This document shows, in pieces, positions 46,536-57,390 of a stretch of DNA of 64,000 nt; position 1 is the first letter of the stretch, and each line of letters opens with the position of its first letter. The DNA is taken from NCBI GenBank assembly GCA_024220505.1, contig JAKZZE010000019.1:744001-808000 (forward strand), given 5' to 3'. Origin of the DNA: Rhizopus arrhizus. Lineage: Eukaryota > Mucoromycota > Mucoromycetes > Mucorales > Rhizopodaceae. The notes below the pieces were generated by a model. The model was not told the origin of the DNA. It did not search any database and was given only the letters and a program-made list of their open reading frames with translations. The translations under genes and the position numbers were made by a program.

Positions 46536-48297
46536 GATCTATAGCAAAAGATAAAAGAAATCAAGAAAAGAAAGGGAGAGAAAAACGATGGTGTGCATGA
46601 TAGGCTGTCTTACCTTTATATCATTCCCAACATTTATAACCATTTTAATATGAAGGAGCGAAGCCCAAAATAGAACTGCAATTCACTGGAAACTCCTTTT
46701 AGAATATTAAACGCGGAATTCAAAAAATGATGTGAGTAAGTCCTTTTGTCAAAGAGATTAAGGCAACGAGTTTCACAAATATCCTTTATTAGGATGCTCC
46801 CGCATCTTGATACAAGATTTGATTTTGTAATCCAGGAAAAACAGTCAGGACAAACACAAAACAACATGTCAAAAGAAATTCACAGTTTATGCTATCACTT
46901 TTGCTTAATCCCTTTTTTTTTTTTTCCTTTTATTTGCCATTGTACATACAAGCTCAAATTCAATGTGTATATTTACGATTAGCGTTGAAAATTTTGTTTA
47001 TATATTTCCTAACATTCATGTATATCGTTGAATATAGAGTAACCTCAATTCTTCTTTCATGAAGAACATTTTTGAATGTTCTTCATGAGCAAAGATAATT
47101 GTTTGTTTGTTTTTTACTTTAAGCTAATGTCAGTTTTACCTCAAAATGCCAAGTAATACAATAAAAATCAGAAGCATATCCATATGAGAGTCAGGAGAAA
47201 GGAAAATAAAAAAAGCACATTATATTTTGCTACTTGTAATTTCTAGCAAGATATTTAAGATGCCCTATATAGAAACTGATCTTTATTTATAAACAAGTAT
47301 CCTATTTGTTTCAAGAGCATATTGTTTTATTATGTGAAGTACCACAACTTGTGCCAGATGTTGTGCTTTGTGCTCATCCACTTCGGAAAATAAAGCATGT
47401 TCTAATCTATATAATCTTTATTATTATTTCATTGCTATTCATTTGGCACCATCTTTTTTTTAGAGGCGTAAAAGATAAATATAGATTGTAAGTTTAATCC
47501 TATATGCGTTAAAAGAATATGTTTCTCCATTTTTTTGTGTTTTCAAACATATAAAAATAAATATTAACTGTACTACGAAAACTCTTATGCAAGCTTTTGG
47601 ACCAACAGTACTGTTTACCCAAAAAAAAAAACACTTAATATGTGTGAAAATGTGTTTTTGTTTCGTTCAATATGGAGAGATCTTAAATTATGTTAAAAAT
47701 AAGCTCTGTTCCTCCTTTTTTTCTGATTCATTTAGAACATGAGCATCTATCATCACTTGAGCTTTTGATTTCATTTCCCTGATTTTGAGGGGGTAGGATT
47801 CAATAACTCATTAAAAGGTATACTTACATGCGAAAAAAAAATTCTTCAACAAGGATATGAAAATCAAGGTATTAAGCTATAAAAAAGGTGTTAAAGCAAT
47901 GTTGATAAAAAACTAAATTCCCTAATACAACTTCAATCAAATGTGTGTATAAAATCATAAGTTATATTTATTACATGTTTTTTGTTCATTTCGGGACGAT
48001 GCCTTTGTATTTGGCTATATGTACGTAGAATCTGCTTTCTTTATGCGTAGCCTATGAATACCAGTGAATTTGATTGTTAATATGGTTTTTGCAGTACATT
48101 TATAGAGATACTTCATACATGTCACTTTTGAATATCATTTTTTATGATATATTATAAAAAATTACAAATACTTTTCAATATCAACATACGCCATAAAATT
48201 ATCTCAAAGCCCATGATATAATAACTTTAAATGGCTATTCTGAGGATCATATTAGCCTAATAAATACTAGTAACAGCAAAGAGACAGAAAAGGACAC
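46536..48297. other. Gene-poor region with a hairpin
   Basis: About 1.76 kb. The part nearest 46536 should be the promoter of the zinc-finger gene. No coding potential is supported. A 14-bp perfect hairpin lies at 47057-47088 and the right end borders the 0.9-kb repeat. Confidence 0.5.
47057..47088. repeat. Perfect 14-bp inverted repeat (hairpin)
   Basis: Arms TCATGAAGAACATT and AATGTTCTTCATGA are perfect complements around a 4-nt loop (TTTG). Each arm contains a GAAnnTTC-like half. It may be a cruciform or a protein-binding palindrome; its role is unknown. Confidence 0.7.
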
Positions 48298-49205
48298 AAT
48301 ATTTATTTGTTTATTAAGTATGAAACAACTAAAAAAAAAAAGTGTACTTTTCTTAGTTCTCAAAGCCTACTCTTTTTTTTTACAGAGCAAGCTTTGATTA
48401 ACAGGATCAACCACGAGAAGGTGAAAGTACATCTGATCCCAAAAACAAGAGGTGACAGCAAAAAGTATCCAAGTGCCAATACGATACCTTAAGCTAAGGA
48501 ACCTTAAAGGAGGCACGATGCGCGTCAACGCGTCTTCTGATTCCTACCCTTGATGAGTCAAGCCCTATTCCTAAAGCTTATCCATCATGAGGGGCTCACA
48601 TTGGGGCCTAAGTAACTTTCTGAACTAATAAGAATAAAAGGGATGCCAGCTCACCCACGACTACTCAAACAGCCCAGATTGACAACAGCCGCTTGGTGAT
48701 ATAACCCAAACATGACCCTATCACACCAGTCGTCACCTGTAAAAAAAGACTGCGATAGCCTGCCATGTTACTCGAAATAGCTTTTGGTTCGATACTTCCT
48801 AACAAAAGCATAAGCATTTATTGTTGTAACCGCATGGACTACCCAAGAGCCGCAGATAAGAGAAGAGCCTGTTTGCACAATCACGCCGCTGGATAACGCC
48901 AAGTAGCTAAATCCTCAGATCTGCACATTGAATCACCAATGTGTGTTAGGTTGCAGTGCAGCCCAGACAGCATGGACAGCTTGTCTTTAAACAAGGTGTC
49001 ACAGACCATAACAAAAGCAGTTTTTACAAAGTGAAACTAGAGCAGTTTCTAACAAAGAGAAAAGAAAAGAAAAAAAAAGGGGAAAAAAAAAAGAGAAGAG
49101 GTCTTAAAAAGATGTTGTCGTGTTTCAAGTTTAGACGTTTTTCATTGGACAGTGCTGTTTGTGTGTGGGTATTTGTAAACTTTATTTAGGTACATGCGAA
49201 TAAAG
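48298..49205 (+). repeat. 0.9-kb dispersed repeat, copy 2
   Basis: About 908 bp, reverse-complement partner of 21653-22565. Ends are sharp: it begins AATATTTATTTGTTTATTAAG and ends ACATGCGAATAAAG. The middle holds a palindromic GCGCGTCAACGCGT-like word near 48520, and a purine tract lies near 49060-49100. Frames differ from copy 1 by indels, so it is likely noncoding. It could be a nonautonomous transposon or a solo LTR-like element. Confidence 0.85.
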
Positions 49206-50463
49206 TAACTATGAAAGAAGAAAAATGCGAACGATAAGAATATAATTGAACATATGTCTTTCCCCTTCATTTCACATTGCATAGTAGTTTTATAAATGAC
49301 TTGTAAACATGTATCGTTACTTATAAAACTAAAGTCAGCTGCTATGGAGATCCTTGAAAGTATGTTGTACAGATCTGGTTCCTTTTTTATTCTTCTTCAG
49401 ACAAAAATCACGGGTAGATTTGTCAAAAAAAAACAAAGGATTTTAGACAGTTAAATTAAATATAAACATAAAGCAAAGACTGCTGAATCCATTTTGAAAA
49501 TTAACAAACTACTTGCTTATATAGCTAATTGATTATAAAAATCATTCTTATAAACATAGAGGGCCGGTCTACAGTTCACTGTTATTTAATTTTAATTCAT
49601 AGCTGTGTCAATCTTCAAGTTTCAGTAGTCTTTAAGAGCACACATATTTTATCGTGTATTTTTGGAACAAAGTTTCTATCTTTTAACTCCCTCTCCCTTT
49701 TTTTTTGTAAACGCTTAGACAATGTTATATGATATTCTCATCATGTTTCTTTAATAGCCGGCCAACTATTATTTTTTTTTTTGTTTTATTTTTTACCAAG
49801 AACCCCTTTCGAACACATCAATGTTTTATTCATCAGTTTTTATTATTTGGTGTTGACCCTTCTTATTTAGGCTTGGATAAAAAAAACTAGAAAACATGCG
49901 TCAAACTCTACTCAAATCTTTTTTATAGATGAAAATTTAATACTTATTGAAACTAATCAAATAGTATAATGGCTCGAAAGTGATACAAGTGTATCTAACA
50001 GTTACTTGCCACGAAGATACAAAAAGTAACTCCATGCAAATCTTACGATAATATAAAAAGAGACGAGTGGAAAAAATCTTGAGACTATCTGAGATTAAAT
50101 ACGAGACGACACCATGATAAAAGTCTAGTGCTGTTTGTTTAAAGTGCTTTTTTTTTATATACGGCAATTATATCAGATAGTAAGATATCTTTTGGCTCAA
50201 CATGTTTAACGAAAGAGCGTACAACTAACGCTTTAATAGGTGTAGGGGAAAAGAGGCTGTGTGTGCAGTGTAGCGAAACCGATAGCGACACCAGCACAGT
50301 TTAATTTTAAATTGATAGCTTAAACAATTATACAGTCATTTCAATCCCAATTTGCAGATTAATTGAAGATAGCCCACAGAAGTACTGAAGCTAATTTTGC
50401 AGACTGGGCTAGCTAAATTTCAATACAAATTCAATGAAAAACTGAAAGTAATTTTGCGGATTA
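49206..50463. other. Gene-poor region
   Basis: About 1.26 kb, AT-rich, no supportable gene. The last 110 bp carries GCAGATT/GCGGATT-type words and may be the end region of the adjacent transposon. Confidence 0.45.
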
Positions 50464-51850
50464 TCAAAAAATAATACTGTCTCTTATTCTTTGAATTGGA
50501 ACCATATCCAGGCAGTTGTTGAACTGATTCTTAGAGTAATGAATAATGTTCTGAAGGTGAGTAACTGAAATTGCAAAAGAGGTGTCGCTGATTCTTTCTT
50601 CAAGAGCTTCAGTGTCTTCTAACTTATGGCGCCTGACTTTTCCTTTGATTAATGCCCAGAGTTGCTCAATTGGATTGAGTTCTGGTGAATACAGAGGAAG
50701 ATAAGCATATCTATATTCTCTGCTTCTTATTTTGATTGTTGTCTCTATCTCTTTCGATATATGTATGGGGACATTGTCCACTATCAAGTAAAATCCTCTC
50801 ATGTCAATTATATGAAGAGTGTCGCTAATGAATTTTACATAATAACTTATATTTATTAGTATTTTTAGGAGGGATAGCTATTATTTTTCTTTTCTTCCTC
50901 CTTGTATTTTTCTGACTTTGAGCGTTTTTGGGGGTTCTCTCATACTTATATTTATTAACTGATAAGCGCAATACACCGATGATTGAGTGCGAAGATGCCC
51001 TTGCTAAAGGCTTTTCAACAATTGCCCTTTCTTCTCTGGAAGCCCAAGCTTGACTAGATCTCATGCTGATATCAAATCCCGAAACATCAATGAATATGCG
51101 GCTCTTAGTGAAGCTAAGGTCGGTATTATTCCACTTCTGTACTCATTCAAGTCGCAAGACGAGGTTTTCATGGCCATCTCTCTTTTCTGAGTAAAAAGTA
51201 GCTAAATTAAACGTGATAAAACATTCTTCTTTTATGAACTCTTGATTTATTAATTTCATGGCCTTCAAAGTGAGAGGTCAACCCATCAATATCATCACTT
51301 ATATACGCTTGAGGGTACTTATCGTACAGCTACGACTTATGTTTTTCTTGCAACAAAGATCTTGGCATGCTGATGCGATTGGTCTTTTTTTTTTCAGTAA
51401 CAAAAGAATCTGGTTCCTTTAAATAATTGCCTCACCATGTACGAGCAGTGCTCTTTTTGACACCGGTCTTCTGCACTGCGACCTTTACGGATATCTTTTT
51501 CTTCTGTACTCAAAAAAACACTTCCCGAGATGCCGATCGATAATTCTCATGTTTAGCAGCTCTGTTGATGTTTTTAGCAACGGAGCAGCCATGTCTTCAT
51601 CTGGGTCCTCTCTTGAGTCACTTACAACTAATTCGAACATAGGAGTTTTTCTCAGGTACATCTAAAGATTAACGAGTTACTTAACAACAATTTGATCACA
51701 CTAACCAATGATATCTATAGCTTCAATATTATCTTCATCATATATTTTCCAGATGCCATTCTCAGTAAACTAGCGTAGGTTGTTCACTCTTTGCCCAAAA
51801 AAGTCTATTGTGAAGGTAGTAGCCGCAAAATTATTTTCGGTTTTTCCCAT
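50464..51850 (-). pseudogene. Inactivated IS630/Tc1-mariner-type DDE transposase
   Basis: Minus-strand relic of a cut-and-paste transposase. It opens MGKTENNFAATTFTIDFFGQ at 51850, then a stop, then ENGIWKIYDEDNIEAIDIIG and an intron near 51700. A helix-turn-helix-like KVAVQKTGVKKSTARTW segment follows, broken by stops. The catalytic core is recognisable: FIDVSGFDISMRSSQAWASR (first Asp), VDNVPIH (second Asp) and SPELNPIEQLW (Glu), with 36 residues between second Asp and Glu. A frameshift separates the first Asp block (51064-50825) from the rest (50802-50464), and several nonsense codons occur, so it is dead. No terminal inverted repeats were identified by eye. Confidence 0.82.
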
Positions 51851-52102
51851 TGGGAGTGGACAGATATTGATTGGTTAATATATTTATGTCAGGAAGCTTT
51901 TTATAAGATGTTGTGAATGTTTTCTTTATTGATTCTATGTGATCCTATGTCTATACGTTCTTGCAGTAGAGAGCTCTATCTCTGGTTGACTCTCGGTTCT
52001 AGTGCTGTGTCATGCACCTAGGATACTACATTCACTACGTAACAAATGCGGCTTAGATATATGTTTTGACATAATCCTTAGGGTACATTCCATCTTTTCC
52101 AT

Positions 52103-52396
52103 TTTTCCAGTTTGTCTCACAAAATATAAATATTAAAAGGGACTGTAGCAAGATACGAAGTTACTACACGCAGTGTAATACCTCACGGGCTTTGCGGGCC
52201 ATCCATCTCTAAACCTTTTGCACGCTTCTTTTCATTCAATCGAACCACCAAAGGATCAACATAGCCTTCTAGTGTTAAATCTGGCGTCGAGTTATGGTCA
52301 TTTGAGTAGACTCGATGCTCAATCTCTAGCTGCCTAAGGACGTTCATTATCTCTTCAATTGCGCCCTGCAACTTTTCATGCATTAATAAAATATTA
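52103..52396 (-). repeat. 294-bp inverted repeat, left arm
   Basis: Reverse complement of 54348-54641 with one visible mismatch (near 52116). It holds the last coding exon of the gene relic between the arms, the 3' end of its last intron, and about 80 bp of 3' flank. No target-site duplication is obvious outside the arms. Confidence 0.9.
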
Positions 52397-54297
52397 TTTT
52401 CTTTTTTGGCAATGATATAATATACTTACAGTCAAGTTCAAGTGTAATTGAATGAAGTATCTCAATGAATTGACTTTTTGTCCATCATTGTTCAATTTCA
52501 GAGGCATTTCGCTCCTGCTTAACTTTGTCGTGAGTGATATTTTTCCTTCAGGAAAACGGGTTAACCAATGTCGTACGGCAGAGCCTGGAGAAGTACAGTA
52601 ATAACAAAGAAAGATGTTAGTCTCAGTAAAATAGCTTTGAAAATGGTCACCAAAGAGTGGCCTTTTTTTTTTTTTTTACCATGAACATGTATTGCATGTA
52701 CCACAAGAGCTCTGGAAGTATCGAACGATGCATGCTTGTACTTGCTTACTATGTGTTTCATAATTGATAGTGCACCGAACATAGCTTTGTAGTGATTGAA
52801 TGCTAGTTTTGTATTTTGCGCATTCTTATAGGCAAACGATACTTCCATGATCGAGTTCATTGTTACTCATTGTAAAACACCATCAGCATAGTATTTATAA
52901 CGGCCATCCGTCTTGTCTTCCTTCTCCAACCCACGTGTCATTGATCTCAACTCTTCCTCTCCGGTAAAGAAAATTGCCTTGTGCTCCTTGCTACGCAGAT
53001 ACGTTGCTACGATCTGTTGGGCTGGCCAAAAAGCATTGGACTTACTATGGCTCAAGGCCTGGCCATCTGTTGGAAAAACAGTCTTCATACTAAATTGATT
53101 GTTATGAACGATTAGTATGCTTGAATGAAATCAAAAGAAAGGAAATAAAACTCACAAGGTGTTTAACATATCCAACCAAAATGCCACTTGGCCTTCATTG
53201 GCTTTATTAACAACGCTTAGCAGTATTTTTTTTTCCTTCTTTCATTTGCTGAATATCTTCCTACAGTAGAAATTATAACATTGAAATACTAAGTATTGGA
53301 ATAAAGTGGTTCAGAGTTTGGATTTACTGCTTGCAAGATTAACTTGTATAGGTGTTTACAGGACCGTAAGCCTGATACGTGATGAGAAGGAAGTATTTCT
53401 TGTAAAGTGCGCTTGTATAAAAACTCAAGCCTAAAAAAAAGTTGGAAAATTAACCTGCCACACCATATAATGATGTATCTTTCGGGACTAGACATACAAA
53501 TATAAGTATTTTATTAATCTGATCAATACTTGCAGTAATCCAGTTTACCTTAACGCATGCCAACTAAGGATAATCTGAGGGTCTTCTAGAAGCTCCCTCC
53601 ACTAGTCCCAGATAGTTAGTTCTCTTTTCTCTACTTTGCTCTTCGTCTTCTTCCCAATTTACTTTAAGTCGTTTTTGCATTAATTGTTCACTTTCATCTG
53701 CAATTTCTCTAGCCATTGAAACTTTGGCTCGTATCTATTCCGAGATTGATTTGGTACAAATGCGCGAAAACTACAACTTGTTATTATTTACCTTAGAAAT
53801 ACTGCAATTCAAGCTGAAGTTACTAATCGATGCTGCATGATTCTTCCAAATCTCAATAATAGTGTCATTGCTACTATGTGTCTAACGCAGGATGTATTAA
53901 GCAGTGTCATTTTTGATAGGACTACATTATGCCCATATTCTTACCTGAAGAATTTTCACTGACCTAGAAATCGCTGTTTCTGCCATGATGCCAGCAATGA
54001 TATGCTCCTTTTTGAGTCTGACATCTTTCGTCAATCATTAGTGATGTATTCAATTTGGCAATTATAAATACTTTTGTAAAAATAATGTCAAGCAATTGAC
54101 TGGCAGCCAATCCCTAGGAGATTCTAGAATCCAGAAATCTATTGGCACAATTAGTTTGTTTTCATTATCCAAAATAATACCCGCTAACCAAAGTTTCTCT
54201 CATACTGATCGTATCAGAGTATTTTTAAGATGACTCAATGTTGATTGAGAGTAAAAGATGAAGGCATAGTGGGCTTGAAAAAACAGAGAAACTATGC
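52183..54297 (-). pseudogene. Decayed multi-exon gene inside inverted-repeat element, family unknown
   Basis: Minus-strand reading with about nine exons and good GT-AG introns. Pieces in order: FFQAHYAFIFYSQSTLSHLK and LAGIILDNENKLIVPIDFW (about 54280-54110), MAETAISRSVKILQ (53986), IRAKVSMAREIADESEQLMQ, ELLEDPQIILSWHAL, RYIIIWCG plus EFLYKRTLQEILPSHH, NKANEGQVAFWLDMLNT, FPTDGQALSHSKSNAFWPAQ (53080), MEVSFAYKNAQNTKLAFNHY, and a final exon with NSTPDLTLEGYVDPLVVRL ending GPQSP. Inactivating changes include TGA near 54205, TAG and a frameshift near 53605, a shift in the A run near 53225, and TGA near 52871. The gene fills almost the whole interval between the two 294-bp arms. I do not recognise a domain. 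Confidence 0.55.
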
Positions 54298-54347
54298 GTG
54301 ATTGTACATTTACAAAAGAGATACTTGGTATTATTAGGCAACTTCTT

Positions 54348-54641
54348 TAATATTTTATTAATGCATGAAAAGTTGCAGGGCGCAATTGAAGAGATAATGA
54401 ACGTCCTTAGGCAGCTAGAGATTGAGCATCGAGTCTACTCAAATGACCATAACTCGACGCCAGATTTAACACTAGAAGGCTATGTTGATCCTTTGGTGGT
54501 TCGATTGAATGAAAAGAAGCGTGCAAAAGGTTTAGAGATGGATGGCCCGCAAAGCCCGTGAGGTATTACACTGCGTGTAGTAACTTCGTATCTTGCTACA
54601 GTCCCTTTTAATATTTATATTTTGTGAGATAAACTGGAAAA
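54348..54641 (+). repeat. 294-bp inverted repeat, right arm
   Basis: Near-identical reverse complement of 52103-52396, carrying an intact extra copy of the terminal exon on the plus strand (frame 54361-54561, MHEKLQGAIEEIMNVLRQLE, stop after GPQSP). The arm starts exactly within intron sequence and ends about 80 bp past the stop codon. Confidence 0.9.
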
Positions 54642-55096
54642 GCGTTTCCTGAGCTTTTTTCAAGAACCAAACACTGGCAGAGCTATAGTCTCTTCACTTT
54701 TTTTTTTACCCTTAATCCCGAATGGGATGTTTTTTTTTAACTTCCTGTTACATTTTGTTATAATTGATGTGGTCCGGGTGAACAGATTTAACAAGCATCA
54801 CGCGTTCAATTGGACTTTATAAATAAATGGCACTTCAAATTAAAAATAAAAGACTTTATATTGTCTAATTCAGCTTTGGTAATCAACGGTAATAACTGTT
54901 TACGTTCACAAAACTTTTAATTTAGTCTCATTTTTGTTTCCTGAATCATTCACAACGTTAAATCTGTCTCATATTTAATCTCAGATGGTCTCGAGATTTT
55001 TTCCTGTCGTCTCTTTTTAGGTTAAAAGCCTGTACAAAAGTACTGCATTTAAAGCCACATCCAAAACAGAAAACATTTATTAAGCGAATAAAACTC
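54642..55096. other. Intergenic region
   Basis: 455 bp between the element and the CMR1-like gene; includes the latter's promoter. AT-rich with short T runs; nothing else seen. Confidence 0.5.
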
Positions 55097-56700
55097 ATGT
55101 CCAACTTATCAGAATATGAAAAGAAACGCTTAGAGAACATAAAGTAAAAAAAAAAAAAGAAAAAATATTCGTTCAGCAATTAATCAACTGTGTTCATTAG
55201 AGCAAATGAAGAATTACTCAAAACATTTGATATTCCTTCATTAGGCCTTAAACGCAAAAAGCCTGCAGAATCAATCGGTAACACAAACAAAAGAAAACAT
55301 ACACCTGTTAAAAGAGAGATAAAGCAACCTACACGAGTATCCGCTCGTCTTCGTGGCAAAAGTCCAGATAAAAATATAGAAAGAGAGAATTCCGCAGTAG
55401 ATGACAATAGATCAAAGACGATTGATAGTTTGGATGAGCAGAATCATAAAAAATTATTAAGAATAATGGAACACACTCTACTACCTAATACAGAACCAAT
55501 GATCAAGACAGAGGACGATGTTGATGACAAAGTCATAGTAGATCAACTAAATGAGCTAAAAATTCATCATGACTGGGTGACAGTTAAGGTGACACCAAAC
55601 CGTATCAATGGCTGTTTGCAAGTATAATTAAAAATGCTAGACAAAACTTATAAAATTTAACATTCTAAGATTAGGTTTCACCCTTCAAATACAAAAATGT
55701 TAGGTTGTGCCATTGATGTAGAGGGATATTTGGGTTTTTGGGATATTAATGAAAAAGAAGAAAACGAAGATCCAGTTGTTTACAATTACAGACCTCATAC
55801 GAGAACAGTAACAGATATCAAATTTGATCCGCTTGATCCCTCAAAGTTATTGACGTCCTCTTATGATGGAAGTATAAGAATATTTGACATGAACAAGGCA
55901 GAGTTTGAGACACTGGACACGGGTTCAGAAAAATACCCCATCACGTCATTTGATATACAACAGGATGGACATTTGGTATGTTGGATGATTTATAAAAAGG
56001 AATGATGTGCTCTAATTGAATAATTGTAGATTTGGTTTTCTACTTCTGATGGAGAAGTGGGCTGTGTGGATAAAAGAACAGGAGATGCACCCACAGTGTA
56101 TCAACCAAGAGAGAAAAAGGTGGGGTGTATTCATATTAATCCTGTTCATCAAGAAATGTTGGCAGTGGGTTCAAATGACAGAACAGCAACTATTTGGGAT
56201 ATAAGAAACTTGGGAAAGGGCGAGCCTTTGTATTCGTTCGATCATGGTTATGCAGTCACTAGTTGTTATTGGTCACCTAAAGGAGATATATTGGCTACCA
56301 GTTCATATGATGATTACATTCGATTGTTTCAATTAAATGAACAAAAAGACATGCAATTAAAATCAGCTATTCCCCACAACAACCACACTGGAAGGTGAGC
56401 TGCTACTTTTTAAAGTGATAAAAACTAATGGTGACAATACGCAGATGGGTTACTAATTTCAGAGCGAGATGGAACACAAACAGGTATCATGGTTTAGAGC
56501 ATCAACACTTGGCTATTGGTAATATGAATCAAACGGTGGATATTTATTCAGGTGAAAGTGGTAAAGAAATGATACAGCTATATGATCAAGATCATATTAC
56601 TGCCATTCCAAGTGTGGCACAATTTCATCCAAATACATTAAAGCCTACTATTTTAACTGGCAATGCATCAGGTAGAATGGTATGTTGGTCCATACAATAA
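55097..56700 (+). CDS. CMR1: WD40-repeat DNA-damage-binding protein CMR1 (WDR76 family)
   Basis: CMR1/WDR76 is a nuclear WD40 protein that associates with chromatin and accumulates at an intranuclear quality-control site on replication stress. Exons 55097-55143, 55201-55621, 55670-55975, 56030-56394 and 56445-56700 give 464 aa. The N-terminus (MSNLSEYEKKRLENIKANEE) is the family's YExxRLxNIxxN motif. A basic linker follows (TNKRKHTPVKREIKQPTRVS), then WD repeats from about residue 150: VEGYLGFWDI, LLTSSYDGSIRIFDM, LAVGSNDRTATIWDIRNLG, LATSSYDDYIRLFQL. The hallmark GRWVTNFRARW is made by the last splice junction. Acceptor AAG at 55669 is preferred over TTAG five bases on, because only it keeps frame (IRFHPSN). 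Its last 33 bp overlap the gene on the other strand. Confidence 0.92.
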
Positions 56701-57390
56701 ACGCTCTAAAAATGTAGACCATCTATTATCTGTCGATATTGTAGGCGCTGTATCTATAGTACTATTGTTATTTTTAAATAATGCTTGTTTTCTTTGCTCT
56801 ATTATAAATGATTGTGTATTTGTTTGTGATATTTGTTGACATCTCAATAGACTGTCCATCATTGGGTCTTGGTATTTTCTAACACATCGATATTCTTTAC
56901 TCATCCTTTCAATTTCTCTTGTTAATCGAAGCATATTCTTTGGATGACTTGGGCTATTTTCATCTTGTATAGCACTTTGTTCTTTCTGTAAAAGCAGTTT
57001 CTGTTGTGTACGTAACTGCTTTGAATTATTGTTACTGTTCTCAACAAACTGAGATCTCAAATGCATTTTATTCTCTTCTTCCTCAACTTCTTCCTCAACT
57101 TCCTCTTCTTCTTCCTCTCTAATAGATGTCTCTTTATTATTTTCTTCTTTTGTAGTTGATATTGACAGACGATTTAATGATTTATTTGAATGACTTCTTT
57201 TTATAGGCTTATCTTCAGTTTTATTTGTCACAGGTGCCAACTTGTTTACATGAGCTCTTCCATTTGATCTTCTTTTCACATGATGTCTAGCTGTATTTGT
57301 GTTTGACTTTTTATTTCCAGTACTTGTTGAAGGCGAAGGTGGCACATCACCTACTGCAAACTTCTTATTTGGTTTTTTATGCTCACCCAT
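56668..57390 (-). CDS. Unknown basic/acidic protein, 240 aa, possibly TCO89-like
   Basis: Single-exon frame. The N-terminal third is Lys/Arg/Ser/Asn-rich with GRAHVNKLAP and KRSHSNKSLNRLSIS, a style that recalls the N-terminus of TORC1 subunit TCO89 in other fungi. A Glu run (about residues 92-106) and a Gln/Lys helix follow, then LTREIERMSKEYRCVRKYQD, which looks helical. The C-terminus (RWSTFLERLLYGPTYHST) may be a short conserved box. The TCO89 link is a weak resemblance only. The stop lies inside the CMR1 coding region, so the two genes overlap tail to tail by 33 bp. Confidence 0.6.
   Translation of the reverse strand: MGEHKKPNKKFAVGDVPPSPSTSTGNKKSNTNTARHHVKRRSNGRAHVNKLAPVTNKTEDKPIKRSHSNKSLNRLSISTTKEENNKETSIREEEEEEVEEEVEEEENKMHLRSQFVENSNNNSKQLRTQQKLLLQKEQSAIQDENSPSHPKNMLRLTREIERMSKEYRCVRKYQDPMMDSLLRCQQISQTNTQSFIIEQRKQALFKNNNSTIDTAPTISTDNRWSTFLERLLYGPTYHST

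Noticed and set aside
48790..48805. GGTTCGATAC word in the 0.9-kb repeat, resembling a tRNA B box
   Set aside because: No matching A box at proper distance and no cloverleaf; a tRNA-derived origin is not supported.
52103..54641. Target-site duplication flanking the inverted-repeat element
   Set aside because: Flanks compared by eye (ending TTTCCAT on the left, starting GCGTTTCC on the right) show no direct repeat adjacent to the arms.
55622..55674. Splicing of CMR1 at the TTAG acceptor (55674)
   Set aside because: It breaks the reading frame; the AAG acceptor at 55669 keeps frame and gives the expected FHPSN block.
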